Source of the DNA: Diploptera punctata
Lineage: Eukaryota; Arthropoda; Insecta; Blattodea; Blaberidae
DNA: 64,000 nt
Assembly: GCA_030220185.1 (NCBI GenBank)
Contig: JASPKZ010001235.1
Coordinates: 1,464,501-1,528,500 of the forward strand
Direction of reading: 5' to 3'
This document shows, piece by piece, positions 43,441-54,344 of this stretch; the first letter of the stretch is position 1; every line of letters starts with the position of its first letter. The position numbers and the translations under genes were made by a program. The notes beneath the pieces are model-generated. The model was not told where the DNA came from. It saw only the letters and a list, made by a program, of their open reading frames with translations, and did not search any database.

Positions 43441-43728
43441 AAGAACCTCATAATGTTATTTCCCATATTTAACTATGAATAAGAGTTATGTATTAAAGAT
43501 ATTGCCAAGAAAGTCCAGTACTTAAGCATAAAATTTGTAAGAGGAGATTTTTAAATTAGGCCCATTTTTAAAAATAAAGTTGTATAACTCAAAAATCTTA
43601 ATACCCACAGACATAAAATTTGGTATCTTTTATAGGTGCTAGATAAGTAATGTGTGCCAGAAATGAACCTCCAATTCAAAAATTGCAAAAAAAAAAAGAT
43701 TCAACTAATCTTCCCTCCTAAAAAACAG
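43441..43728. other. Unassigned intron DNA
   Basis: Contains an A run at about 43688-43699. No feature recognised. Confidence 0.4.
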
Positions 43729-44271
43729 GGTGATTCATAATTCCTATTACAAATTTCTGTGGGTTGTAGAGGGGACTTAGTAGATAAAGTTTTGATAAGA
43801 AACCCATGTCCGGAAACATACAATTTTGATGTAAAATAAGTTTGAAGATCGAACCACAGTGTGCTGATATCATGTGTATTGTGTTTCAGAATAAGTATTT
43901 CAGACTTCTAGGGGTTGTACTACATCTGTCGAGTCGGAGGAAGATCTTCTTGCACGAATTCTGGCAGCAGCAGAAATTATTGACCACACGCCAGGTCTTG
44001 TGGGGCGTGTGTATTGAAACATGCACTTTGTGCAACAAACAACAGGGTTGCCACGTGGAACCACACTTGTAGTACAACCTCTAGAAGTCTGTAATACTTA
44101 TTCTGAAACACAATACACACGATATCAGCGCATTGTGTTTCGATCTTCAAACTTATTTTACATCGAAATTGTACGTTTCTGGACATGGGTTCTTTATCAA
44201 AACTTTATCTTCTAAGTCCCCTCTGCAACCCCTAGAAGTTTGTAATACTTATTGTGAAACACCATGTATTT
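43729..44271 (+). mobile_element. Mariner-like deletion derivative with about 200-bp inverted repeats
   Basis: GGTGATTCATAATTCCTATT on the left and GGTGTTTCACAATAAGTATT on the right strand, with long internal matches (GATAAAGTTTTGATAA). The centre keeps a transposase C-terminal scrap, DLLARILAAAEIIDHTPGLV. Other coding parts are deleted. Confidence 0.75.
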
Positions 44272-44361
44272 AGTACCTTGAAGAAGTATGTGTTCCAATA
44301 CGAATCACTGCTTTTGTTTTTGTGGTTCAGGTTCCATGCTAGGCAGATATATTGTTGCCTT

Positions 44362-44880
44362 TATTATTAATTTAACACTTCTCACTGAAAGATAAATTAT
44401 ATTTCAAGAGAAAAATTTTCGCCTGGACCGAGACTCGAACCCGGGACCTTTGGCTTTCCGGGCCAAATGCTCTACCAACTGAGCTACCGAGGTAAGTTGC
44501 AATCCAGACACAAATTTTTCTCTTATATATGTTGTAATTCCCTCGGGCCAAATTCTTTGAAACCTTTGCTTCTATCTTTGCAAATGGCGGCTTCTAAGTA
44601 AAGAAGACATTTATTGGGAATTTAACACTACTTTATAAAGCCAGTAGGGCTTCTATTGATGTTTCTATTATTAATTTAACACTTCTTACTGAAGGATAAA
44701 TTATATTTGAAGAGAAAAATGTTCACCTAGACTGAGACTCGAACTGGGACCTTTGGCTTTCCAGCCAAGTGCTCTACCAACTGAGCTACCGAGGCGAGTT
44801 GAGATCTAGACGCAAATTTTTGTCTTATATTCGTTGTAATTCCTTTGCGCCAAATGCTTTGAAACCTTTGCTTCTATCTT
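44362..44880 (-). mobile_element. Two tandem SINE1 copies, minus
   Basis: Cores near 44420-44493 and 44726-44797, same orientation, both GCCTCGG subfamily. Confidence 0.85.
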
Positions 44881-45128
44881 TGCAAATAAAGTAGTGTTAA
44901 ATTCCCAATAGATATCTTCTTAATAAAGAAGCTGCCATTTGCAAAGATAGAAGCAAAGGTTTCATAGCATTTGGCACGAGGGAATTACAACGTATATAAG
45001 AGAAAAATTTGCATCTAGATCTCAACTTGCCTTGGTTGCCCAGTTGGTAGAGCATTTGGACCGGAAAGCCAAAGGTCCCGGGTTCGAGTCTCAGTCTAAG
45101 CAAAAATGTTTCTCTTCAAATATAACAG
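44881..45128 (+). mobile_element. SINE1, plus copy facing the tandem pair
   Basis: Core near 45029-45100 (GCCTTGGTTGCCCAGTTGG, B-box GGTTCGAGTCTC). Its tail ends about 60 bases before a CLIP exon. Confidence 0.85.
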
Positions 45129-45190
45129 ATATATTGTACTGTATTAATGTGTCACAAGTGAAGAGATAGTTATCATGCAATATTTTCCAG

Positions 45191-45356
45191 ATCCTGTACA
45201 TCGCATGTTGGTCGAAGAGAAAGAATTAGCACAAGGACAAATTGGTTTCTTGAACTCTGTAATTGTGGACCTGCAGAGAAAGAATGAACACCTTCAGGCT
45301 CGCATTGAAATTCTTGAAACTGGAATTTCTCCTGCTGACGCCGATGAACTCAACTT
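45191..45356 (+). CDS. CLIP-190: CLIP-170/CLIP-190 family exon with FLNSVIVD segment
   Basis: Codes DPVHRMLVEEKELAQGQIGF, then LNSVIVDLQRKNEHLQARIE, then ILETGISPADADELN. The block FLNSVIVDxQxKNExLxARIE is a conserved CLIP-170 family signature ahead of the zinc knuckles and is the best single identifier in the rod. The acceptor is ATTTTCCAG; the donor AACTT|GTAAGA leaves phase 2, so that TT plus A of the next exon encodes Leu and restores the NLNG motif. An inverted SINE1 cluster ends about 70 bases upstream. Confidence 0.9.
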
Positions 45357-45385
45357 GTAAGATATATTTCATTCTTTCATTATAG

Positions 45386-45932
45386 CACTGAGCAACAAAA
45401 AGGAAACTTTCTTTGTCTCAGAAAGAAAAATATGTGATTCTGATAGTATTTTTCATCCTGAATTCAAATATGATATCGGTTTTTCTACATCACGCAAGGT
45501 TTCCGAGAGACAGGTATTTTTTAATTTCAAGCATTTTAATATTTTCTACATTCATAACTACACAATATTCGAACATTCGGACTCACCTAGAAAGTAAGAA
45601 ATGACGATTTTTTGCTATATTTTGCCTGTGGAGCATCCCTCTTGATGGTCCAACAATAATCGGCCAGCACATTAGGATTCCATTTGCCTTGATATCTCTT
45701 TTCCATAGCTGAAATCTCCTGAGTTAGCTCATTTGGTTTTATTTTACAATGGACAAATGGACGAAAAAATGTTTATTAAAAAAATAATTATTTAAATCCA
45801 TTAATTGAAATTGAAATAAAAAAAACTGTGGGTGATGGAGAAATTCCGAATACATATTTGAAAACACGATAAAAAACTGCATTAAGTACAACTTTTGGTA
45901 CTCATGAGACAAAAATCATATTGACTAGTGTA
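45386..45932 (-). mobile_element. CACTG-ended element, copy 3
   Basis: Begins CACTGAGCAACA about 30 bases after the CLIP exon donor and ends GACTAGTG. It has the same worn minus frame as the copies at 2465 and 5308. Confidence 0.6.
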
Positions 45933-45944
45933 ATCATATACCAG

Positions 45945-46180
45945 GTCCCAAGAAAATAATTCAGGATGTAAAATTCTCCCAGAGGTGGCTTCATGCTGCA
46001 AGTGACTAGACACTCGCCCTCCACTTCTGGGTCCCCAGTCCGCGCCTCGCTCACTCTATGTGGGATTTGTGATAGATGAACTAGAGCCTGGGCAGGTTTT
46101 CTAGAGCTTTCTCCTATTTCCCTGCCACAAACTTCATTCCACCACTTCTCCATATCTTCCATTTTGTTTCATTTGATTTT
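45945..46180 (+). mobile_element. SINE8, plus copy
   Basis: Reverse of the 10300-10620 copy: CTGGGTCCCCAGTCCGC as T-arm region and CATTCCACCACTTCTCCAT in the body. Confidence 0.45.
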
Positions 46181-46224
46181 CTCCTTTGATGGTGCAACAG
46201 CCCTTATATCATAAATGTTCAATA

Positions 46225-46520
46225 ATTTCAATGTTTTTATTATTCATTTCATAATTATCAATGATGGATAAATTATATTTGAAGAGAGAAATTATATGCT
46301 CAGACTGGTGTTTGAATCCAGGACTTTTGGCTATCTAGGCCAATGCTCTTCCCCTGAGCTACCTGAGCATCCAATCTAAATGCAAATCTTTCTCTTATAT
46401 ACACTATTAATTCCTTAGCACCAAATGCTATGAAACTGTTGCTTCATTCTTGCAAATCATGGCTTCTTTATTAAGAATATGTTTTAATGGGAATTTTACA
46501 TTACATTATAATGCATTATA
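46225..46520 (-). mobile_element. SINE1, minus copy
   Basis: Core near 46298-46370 with GCTCAGGTAGCTCAGGGG; arms worn. Confidence 0.75.
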
Positions 46521-46612
46521 AGCATCTGGCACTGTGGAATTAACACTGTATAAGAATAAGATTTGCTAATTGAGTTTATATTTTTTTTAACATTCTTACC
46601 TCATTTGTTTGT

Positions 46613-46660
46613 TTTGTTGGATGATCGTTTCAAAGCTTATTGCTCCTTCTTCAGCTTGTA
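46613..46660 (-). ncRNA. Hammerhead-like motif, PLE family E variant
   Basis: CTGAAGA, stem II GGAGC/GCTTT, GAA, ACGATC. Core bases are kept; stem I is unclear. Confidence 0.5.
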
Positions 46661-46860
46661 ACAAACTGGTTATTTTTTTTCTTTTCTTCAAGTTCTCGGC
46701 CTTGGATCTGTGTTCCAAAGAACTTGGTAATGAGGTTCCTTTCTCCGGGAATTTCAAAGTTCATAATTTTCTTTTTTTAACTTTTATAGGAATTAATCAC
46801 TATGAGGTTTAATTTATGGTGAAATTAAATGTTTCTTACCTCTCCTCATATAAATCTTCT

Positions 46861-46909
46861 AAGTAGATCGTGATTTCGAGACCATAAAGGTCTCATCTTC
46901 AGTACTTCT
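46861..46909 (-). ncRNA. Hammerhead ribozyme, PLE family A, strong
   Basis: AAGTA, CTGAAGA, stem II GAGACC/GGTCTC, GAA, ATCACGAT, C, TACTT. Stem I AAGTA/TACTT is a perfect 5 bp. Confidence 0.82.
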
Positions 46910-46993
46910 TTGGCGACTGATGTTATGTCGATCGGAAGAAACTCTTCTTCTTCCCTCTGTTTCTTCCGATCGACATTAACATCAGTCGCCAAA

Positions 46994-47043
46994 GAAGTAC
47001 TGAAGATGAGACCATTATGGTCTCGAAATCGCAATCTACTTAG
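46994..47043 (+). ncRNA. Hammerhead ribozyme, PLE family A, strong, inverted partner
   Basis: AAGTA, CTGAAGA, stem II GAGACCA/TGGTCTC, GAA, ATCGCAAT, C, TACTT. The pair of ribozymes lies about 85 bases apart on opposite strands. Confidence 0.82.
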
Positions 47044-47424
47044 AAGATTTATATGAGGAGAGGTAAGAAACATTTAATTTCACCATCATCATTTTCTCCT
47101 AGTTCTTCTGTATATAGATTTTTTTCCCATATTGTGAGTTCATTGGTATTTTCTAACTGTTTTAATAATTTTGTATTTAGATCTGTTTTGTGTTTTTCTG
47201 CAGTAGCAGCTCATGTTTGGACAGAAAAACACAAAATAGATTGAAATACAAAATTATTAAAACAGTTAGAAAATACCAATGAACTCACAATATGGGAAAA
47301 ATCTATATACAGAAGAACAAGGAGAAAATTATGAACTTCTAAATTCCTGGAGAAAGGAGCCTCATTACCAAGTTCTTTGGAACTCAGATCCAAGGCCGAC
47401 AACTTGAAGAAAAGAAAAAAACAG

Positions 47425-47475
47425 TTTGTGACAAGCTGAAGATGGAGCAATAAGCTTTGAAACGATTGTCATAAG
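47425..47475 (+). ncRNA. Hammerhead-like motif, PLE family E variant, partner
   Basis: CTGAAGA, GGAGC/GCTTT, GAA, ACGATTGTC. TGACAA upstream can also pair with TTGTCA downstream, giving a possible stem I. Confidence 0.5.
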
Positions 47476-47641
47476 TAATGCCACGAGTGATTTCCAAATT
47501 ATCAATAAATTCACGACTCACAAAGTGAGGAGTGAATTTATCTACAGAATTTGGAAATCATGAATGGCATTTGTTAGGACTATTTAACGAATAAAATTAA
47601 GCTGTTTACTCACAAATCATTATTTAAATATAGTTATTTTA

Positions 47642-47750
47642 AAATTAAGGTAGAATATTTTTATCACTCACCTCATATTGTTCTTCTTATTTGATTATAA
47701 ACTAGTTTCGGAACATAGTTTCTGTTCCATCCTCAGTATCGTCACGAAAT
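47642..47750 (-). mobile_element. PLE family G tail scrap
   Basis: Outer end GGTAGAATATTTTTATCACTC to the ribozyme and no further; only about 110 bases. Confidence 0.75.
47693..47743 (-). ncRNA. Hammerhead ribozyme, PLE family G
   Basis: GACGATA, CTGAGGA, stem II GGAACA/TGTTCC perfect, GAA, palindromic ACTAGT, T, TATAATC. Core intact. Confidence 0.78.
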
Positions 47751-47949
47751 ATTTATATATTTAATGTAAATGGCAATGTATGAAAACAAATGAGGAATGA
47801 TTGGTATGCTTCTTTTGTTCATCACTGCAACCAGATCATTATTATGTTATGTAGATAGGAAATAACACTATGAGGTTCTTTAATATTGTTTATTTTTTAT
47901 TATTTCACTCACCTCATACTTCATAAATCATAGCAGACCCTGGGTTTCT

Positions 47950-49388
47950 TCACGTAATTTGTGACATTGTCAATGCTGCGTCACGTTCATAACTGACGTC
48001 CAACGGCCTTCTATCCTGCAGACTGACCTCCACGCCATCTGGTGGCCGACCGAAGAATTTCCAAATCAGTCCTCTTTCTTTATAACCGGGTATTTCAAAA
48101 TTCATAGTTGTATTTTCATTCTTGCATATGTAAATTTTTCCCCAAATTGTGAGTTCCTTCGGTTTTTCCAATTGTTTAAGTAATTTTGTTTTGGTTTCTA
48201 TTCTATGTTTTTCTGACCAGGCATGTGCAGCTATTGCAGATTTTTCGGTTTCTCCATTTTTAACATTTCTGAGGTGTTCCTTTAATCTTGTATTTAGATT
48301 CCTTTTGTTTTTCCTATCTATATGTATATCTTTTCACAATCTTTACAATTAATTTGATAAATTCCCGATTTTTTGCAGTCTTCAATCTTTTCATTTTTGT
48401 TGGTTTTTATTAAATTACCTAAGCTGTAATCATTTATCGGTGCTAATTTAATGTTGAATTTGTTGAAAATTTTTTGAAACTTGCCAAATACAAAAGGATG
48501 GTATGTGAACTTCTTGAATTTTTTGCCTATATTTTTATCTGTCTGAAGAGTACTTTCATTGATGACTTTTTGTTCTTTGAATTTATTTATTTTCTTGTGT
48601 ATCATTTTCTTTTGAAAACCATTATCCTTAGCAATTTGTATGATGTGTTCTTTCTCTTTATTGTAATTTTCTTTGCTCAAGGGGACATTCACAAGTCTGT
48701 GTGTTAAACTATTAAATACTGCCTGTTTGTGTGAAAAATGGTTAAATCCAGTAGCTTTTATATAATTGTCGATGTGAGTTTCTTTTCTGTAGATTCCAAA
48801 TTCTATTTTCTTTTTTTCTTCATTCCTAATCAATTTAAGGTCTAAAAATGGTATTTCATGATTATTTTCTATTTCCATTGTAAATTTGATTGTTTTATTT
48901 TGAATATTTAACAGTTTAATGGCATCTTCTAATTGTTTCTCTTTTACTATTGCTATGATATCATCTACGTATCTTCTCCAAATTTAAACATCAAAGGATG
49001 TGCTTTGGTTACATGACATTCAAAATTCCCCATAAACATGTATGCTAAGAATGGTGATAATGGGATTTCCCATTGCGAGTCCTGATTTTTGTCTAAAGTA
49101 TTTTCCTCTAAAGGTGAAGAACATTTGATTTAAGCATAATTTTGTTAGTTTTATGTATTCTTTAACGCTATCATCATCTAATTTGTTTTCTTTCAACCAT
49201 TTTTCTAAAATTTTCAAAGTTGTGTCAGTCGGTATGTTTGTGAATAATGAAGTAACATCAAATGAGACCAATCTTTCCGAAGGTTCTATTTCTACATTTT
49301 CTAATTTCTCAACTAATTGGTAAGAATTTTCTACTGCTAAATTTTCAAATTTTTCCATACCTTTAAATTTATTGTTAAGCCATTTGGA
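47950..49388 (-). pseudogene. Penelope-like polyprotein, 5'-truncated minus unit
   Basis: From SKWLNNKFKGMEKFENLAVE through RT palm A (VSFDVTSLFTNIP), then FTFRGKYFRQKSGLAMGNP. After a frame break come IPFLDLKLI, the thumb region FGIYRKETHIDNYIKATGF, and the GIY-YIG start GIYQINCKDCEKIYI. Last is the C-terminal KELTIWGKIYICKNENTTMN FEIPGYKERGLIWKFF. Frame breaks near 49080, 48890 and 48310 make it nonfunctional. Confidence 0.9.
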
Positions 49389-51660
49389 AAAAGTCAAACA
49401 TTACACAACTATAAGTAAAATTGACGTAGAACTGTACTTTTTACATCTAAGATTAAACAACAATTTAGGACAAATAATTTGGGATAACCTAGAAAAAAAC
49501 TTCTACAACCAATTGAACCTCAAAATGAAGAAAAAATTTGATGTACAAAAGAAAAAGATAATTAATTTAAAACCTGATTTAAAAAAATTGAAGAAAAATA
49601 TAAGTACAAAAAGTATAACCACTACATTAGGGAGGGATAAAGAAATTGAGAATAATGTAATTAACCTATCATCTGAAAACTTTACAAAAGAAGAAATATC
49701 TATTTTGGACAAGGATTGAAAACATGCATTAGTTACTCTAACAATTTAGAAGATTACATAGCTGATATTGAAATTGCTATAGATGACATGAATTTTGAAG
49801 AACAAACAATAATCAGAAAAGAATGTGGGGAAGTTATTGAAAAAATAAAAACACAAAAATAAAAAACAATGCAAAACAAACATGAAGAAAATAAGAACAT
49901 TAATAATAAAAATGTGTGTTTTTTCAAAGTCAGACAAAGGGAATAATTTGGTAATTTTGGATAAAGACGATTATAATGATAGGATGGAGAATTTATTAAA
50001 GGGGGAAGAATATGAAGAAATTAAAACAAATCCTCTCGCAAAAACAATTAAAGAAGTTGAAACCAGCCTAAAATCAATTAAAAAAATTATGACACAAAAG
50101 GAAAAGTTTAAATTAAAAATACCAAATCCCAGAAACCCCAACATTCAGGTCTTCCTAAAATCCACAAAGACGGAAAGAAAATGAGACCTATCATCAACAA
50201 TATCAATTCACCGACATATAACATATCCAAATGGCTTAACAATAAATTTAAAGGTATGGAAAAATTTGAAAATTTAGCAGTAGAAAATTCTTACCAATTA
50301 GTTGAGAAATTAGAAAATGTAGAAATAGAACCTTCGGAAAGATTGGTCTCATTTGATGTTTACTTCATTATTCACAAACATACCGACTGACACAACTTTG
50401 AAAATTTTAGAAAATGGTTGAAAGAAAACAAATTAGATGATGATAGCGTTAAAGAATACATAAAACTAACAAAATTATGCTTAAATCAAAGTTTCTTCAC
50501 CTTTAGAGGAAAATACTTTAGACAAAAATCAGGACTCGTAATGGGAAATCCATTATCACCATTCTTAGCAGACATGTTTATGGGGAATTTTGAATGTCAT
50601 GTAACTAAAGCACATCCTTTGATGTTTAAATTTTGGAGAAGATACGTAGATGATATCATAGCAATAGTAAAAGAGAAACAATTAGAAGATGCCATTAAAC
50701 TGTTAAATATTCAAATAAAACAATCAAATTTACAATGGAAATAGAAAATAATCATGAAATACCATTTTTAGACCTTAAATTGATTAGGAATGAAGAAAAA
50801 AAGAAATAGAATTTGGAATCTACAGAAAAGAAACTCACATCGACAATTATATAAAAGCTACTGGATTTAACCATTTTCACACAAACAGGCAGTATTTAAT
50901 AGTTTAACACACAGACTTGTGAATGTCCCCATGAGCAAAGAAAATTACAATAAAGAGAAAGAACACATCATACAAATTGCTAAGGATAATGGTTTTCACA
51001 AGAAAATGATACACAAGAAAATAAATAAATTCAAAGAACAAAAAAGTCATCAATGAAAGTACTCTTCAGACAGATAAAAATATAGGCAAAAAATTCAAGA
51101 AGTTCACATACCATCCTTCGTATTTGACAAGTTTCAAAAAATTTTCAACAAATTCAACATTAAATTAGCACCGAAAAATGATTACAGCTTAGGTAATTTA
51201 ATAAAAACCAACAAAAATGAAAAAATTGAAGACTGCAAAAAATCGGGAATTTATCAAATTAATTGTAAAGATTGTGAAAAGATATACATAGGAAAAACAA
51301 AAAAGGAATCTAAATACAAGATTAAAAGAACACCTCAGAAATGTTAAAAATGGAGAAACCGAAAAATCTGCAATAGCTGCACATGCCTGGTCAGAAAAAC
51401 ATAGAATAGAAACCAAAACAAAATTACTTAAACAATTGGAAAAACCGAAGGAACTCACAATTGGGAAAAAATTTACATATGCAAGAATGAAAATACAACT
51501 ATGAATTTTGAATACCCGGTTATAAAGAAAGAGGACTGATTTGGAAATTCTTCGGTCGGCCACCAGATGGCGCGGAGGTCAGTCTGCAGGATAGAAGGCC
51601 GTTGGACGTCAGTTGTGAACGTGACGCAGCATTGACAATGTCACAAATTACGTGAAGAAA
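49389..51660 (+). pseudogene. Penelope-like polyprotein, plus unit, several frameshifts
   Basis: In order: an N-terminal helix-rich part; KSDKGNNLVILDKDDYNDRM; IPNPRNPNIQVFLKSTK and MRPIINN; palm A remnant SERLVSFDV; FRQKSGLVMGNPLSPFLADM; FWRRYVDDIIAIVK, whose catalytic YVDD is at 50643-50654; IPFLDLKL; GIYQINCKDCEKIYIGKTK at 51246-51300; AHAWSEKHRIE; and KFFGRPPDG-like end. RT plus GIY-YIG defines canonical Penelope. Many small indels stop translation. Confidence 0.92.
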
Positions 51661-52289
51661 CCCAGGGTCTGCTATGATTTATGAAGTATGAGGTGAGTGA
51701 AATAATAAAAAATAAACAGATCATTATTTATTGCCAAAGGAACGCAATATTGTAAGAATGCACTCTAGTGGAGAAAAAATGAAACACATCAAACTGTATA
51801 TTAATTCATTTCTGATGTTCTATGATGTAAATATGATAATTATATTTTTCTGGAATGTTTTTACCGGGGAAAAAATACATTTAAGAAAGTGCAAACAGTG
51901 GTTTTTTTTTTGTGGTATAATCAATTGCTAGAAATGTTTTTATATTAACTCCTGCATACGCTATGTGTTGACATTCATGCACTATATATACAATCTGCTA
52001 GCCATATTTCTTAGAGAGTCAGTCACTGCAAAATAATGCTATGACCTATTCAAGAATATTAAAAAGGAGGTGCTTTCTTTAATATGATAAACTTTCGTTG
52101 ATAAATTTGAGGCAAAACATGACTGTGATTGGTTGTAAATAAAAAATCAATGAAATGTGATTGGTCATTGACTCCCATTTGGGGTATGAGTTAAATAGTC
52201 CAACAAAACAAACATATGAGGTAAGAATGTTAAAAAAAATACAAACTCGATTATTAAATTAAACCTCATAATGTTACTTCTTAATGATT

Positions 52290-52412
52290 TAAAAAAAAAA
52301 GATTTGCGTTTAGATTGGAATGCTCAGGGAAGAGCATTGGCATAGAAAGCAAAAGTCCTGGATTCAAACCCCAGTCTGAGCATATATTTTTTCTCTTCAA
52401 ATATAATTTATA
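52290..52412 (+). mobile_element. SINE1, plus copy with a D-arm deletion
   Basis: GCTCAGGGAAGAGCATTGG lacks part of the D-arm; T-arm TTCAAACCCC and tail TCTCTTCAAATATAATT are kept. Confidence 0.75.
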
Positions 52413-52790
52413 AGACTTGAAAGCATAATAATAGTCCCTTCGATTGGTTGCTGGCCAAAGGAAGGCAAGACCAGTGATGGAGCTGCCATCTTATAGCCTC
52501 TGGTCAGGCTTTTCTGGAGAAGAAAAGAAAATAAAGGAAAGAAGAAATGGAAGAAAGGAAAGACTCCCTATTCCTCGGATGCCCTAATAGCGTCGGGGTC
52601 GAAAAAACAAGAGTTAACCAAGAGAGGTTAGATAGTAAAATTAAAAGAGTGCAAAACACAAGTAAGTGGAAGAAATGTTTTACTCATCTTGGGCACCTTG
52701 TGGGCGCCATCTACATATCTCCTAGATGAGGACCCCTGAGGGTCCGAACACCGATATCTTAAAATAATTGAAGACTATGCCAATTTTGGA
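52413..52790. repeat. Repeat block with ribozyme-like stem
   Basis: 52415-52570 is the reverse of 25790-25970. At 52720-52750, TAGATGA, a perfect GGACCC/GGGTCC stem and GAAC recall a decayed hammerhead. Confidence 0.45.
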
Positions 52791-52807
52791 ATATATTAAA
52801 CAGTATC

Positions 52808-52888
52808 AACTAATAAATTAATGAGTCATTTTTACATCTTACCTCATATTTCATGTTTTATTAAACACGGTAACTATAGTTTTCAAAT
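52808..52888 (-). mobile_element. PLE family C tail scrap
   Basis: AATGAGTCATTTTTACATC and CTTACCTCATATTTCATG as in other family C outer ends. Confidence 0.7.
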
Positions 52889-53065
52889 GTATCAACTAAA
52901 TTGGAAACACCATCTAGAAAGAATGAGTTCAAATCGGATCCCCAAAGCTGTTTATAATTATATACCAAGAGGACGAAGATCACTGGGCCGTCCTATGAAA
53001 CGCTGGAGGGAAAATTTTCTATAGGATCGTAACAGGCCTTGGCCTAATACTTGGAAGGAAGAAGA
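52889..53065 (+). mobile_element. LINE 3' end, plus
   Basis: Frame LNWKHHLERMSSNRIPKAVY, NYIPRGRRSLGRPMKRWREN, then an AAG-rich tail. Reverse counterpart of 31595-31930. A SINE1 tail scrap follows (53066-53110); 53111-53376 is unassigned intron. Confidence 0.75.
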
Positions 53066-53376
53066 AATATAATTTATCCATCATTGTTATGTATGAAATG
53101 AATAATATAAGCATTGAAAGGAAGATATATTCCATAAACCAATGAAATTGGACATAAATTCAACTTAATATTGTTTAGTTGTTATTTCCTACCTACATAA
53201 TTTAATAAATTCAACTTGTTGAGAAATTTTCTTACTTTATGCAGTTCCTGCATGACAGACTTTTGTTAATTTGCTGCAGCTCTCACTCATTTTTTGAAAC
53301 TACCAATCAGAATGTTAAAGTTTTTTTAAGGGCCCTGTACAGATACATTGAAATGATGATTTTGTAATTTTTTTAG

Positions 53377-53555
53377 AAATGGAATAAAAGCAAATATGGT
53401 GGCACCACGTGTGTTCTGTGATATTTGTGACATGTTCGATCTCCACGATACTGAGGATTGTCCTCGTCAATCAATGGACTCGCCCCCACCCCCTCAACAC
53501 AAGGTGGTAGGGAAGAAACGACCGGAGCAACGACCTTACTGTGACATCTGTGAAG
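53377..53555 (+). CDS. CLIP-190: CLIP-170/CLIP-190 family exon with first zinc knuckle and half of the second
   Basis: Codes [20 protein letters not shown], then [11 protein letters not shown], a Pro-rich linker (SPPPP) and RPYCDICE. The first knuckle is C-x2-C-x5-H-x4-C; the second begins with CDIC and is completed by the final exon. In CLIP-170 these knuckles mediate autoinhibition and bind dynactin and LIS1-type partners. The acceptor is AATTTTTTTAG and the donor GAAG|GTGAG in phase 1. Confidence 0.92.
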
Positions 53556-53589
53556 GTGAGATACTAACACTTGTTAAAAAAATCAAATG

Positions 53590-54245
53590 AATCGTGAATT
53601 CTTCTTACCTCATACATCTCTGTTTTTTAACAGAGAACTGCAGTTTTGGGAAACATCATTCCCATCCTCAGCTGTTGTCACAACTGTCGATTCATTATGT
53701 CGGTCATTTTCTAAACTGCTATCTGGTGTTAATTTGAAGAACTTTGTAATCAAATTTGGTTCGTCTGGGTAATCTTCTGTTAACTAATAAAAAAGTTAAC
53801 ACCCCAGATAATAAAAAATCTCTGAAAATCTGTGATTAGTTTATTTTGTTATTTATTCACTTTTAACCTTTGCAATTATTCTAATTATATACTCTTTACA
53901 AGTGGAATTTATCAAATTAATTGCAAAGATTACAATAAAGTTTACATAGGAAAAACAAAAATGAATTTTGACACTAGCAAAAAAGAAGATTTTAGAAATA
54001 TAAAATAGTTAAATTGAAAAATCAGCAATAGCAGCACATAGTTTATTAGAGAATCATAGAATTGAAAAAGAAGCTAAACTTTTGAAAAATCTATCCAAAA
54101 CTTCAAAACTAACAGTTTGAGAAAAGATATACATTAAAAAAAACATACTAGAACCATGAATTTTGAGTTTCCGGACGAACCAAATTTGAGGTAAGATAAA
54201 CAGACTCCAAATAATATAATTAAAACATCAAAATGTTACTTCCTA
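53590..54245. mobile_element. PLE family D inverted fragment pair
   Basis: Minus arm 53590-53770 (ribozyme site with CTGAGGA but AAA for GAA); plus arm 53890-54245 with GIYQINCKDYNKVYIGKTKM (GIY-YIG), AAHSLLENHRIEKEAKLL and MNFEFPDEPNL. Confidence 0.82.
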
Positions 54246-54344
54246 AAATAAAACATTCTTCACTGTATTAAATTGATTGATATTGAAATTCAGTCCCAGA
54301 TTCTGAGTTTTATTTCTTAGAATGTATGTTTTGGCTTTTGGAAC

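Larger units (their letters stand above)
46590..47480. mobile_element. PLE family E hairpin interrupted by a family A hairpin
   Basis: Family E minus arm 46590-46771 and 47086-47215, plus arm 47205-47480 (AVAAHVWTEKHKI, EKSIYRRTRRK, MNF remnants). The family A hairpin at 46772-47085 breaks the minus arm and is flanked by TCATAATTTTC (46761-46771) and TCATCATTTTC (47086-47096). Confidence 0.88.
47844..51717. mobile_element. Head-to-head Penelope-like dimer with one 11-bp target duplication
   Basis: Minus unit 47844-49388 (3' half only) and plus unit 49389-51717 (nearly full). AGATCATTATT flanks the whole at 47833-47843 and 51718-51728. The two 3' ends point outward. The inverted arms are about 1.5 kb and differ at only a few percent of positions where compared. 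Confidence 0.92.
47480..52205 (-). repeat. Second copy of the 41.2-kb repeat, split by PLE insertions
   Basis: 47480-47640 and 47755-47832 match 41620-41800 reversed; 51729-52205 matches 41187-41630 reversed, ending at GACTATTTAACTCATACCCC. A family G tail scrap (47642-47750) and the PLE dimer (47844-51717) sit inside. Confidence 0.8.

Noticed and set aside
47890..48310. Hammerhead in the PLE dimer's own tail
   Set aside because: I looked for CTGANGA followed by a stem and GAA near GTGAAGAAACCC and found no consistent set of stems.
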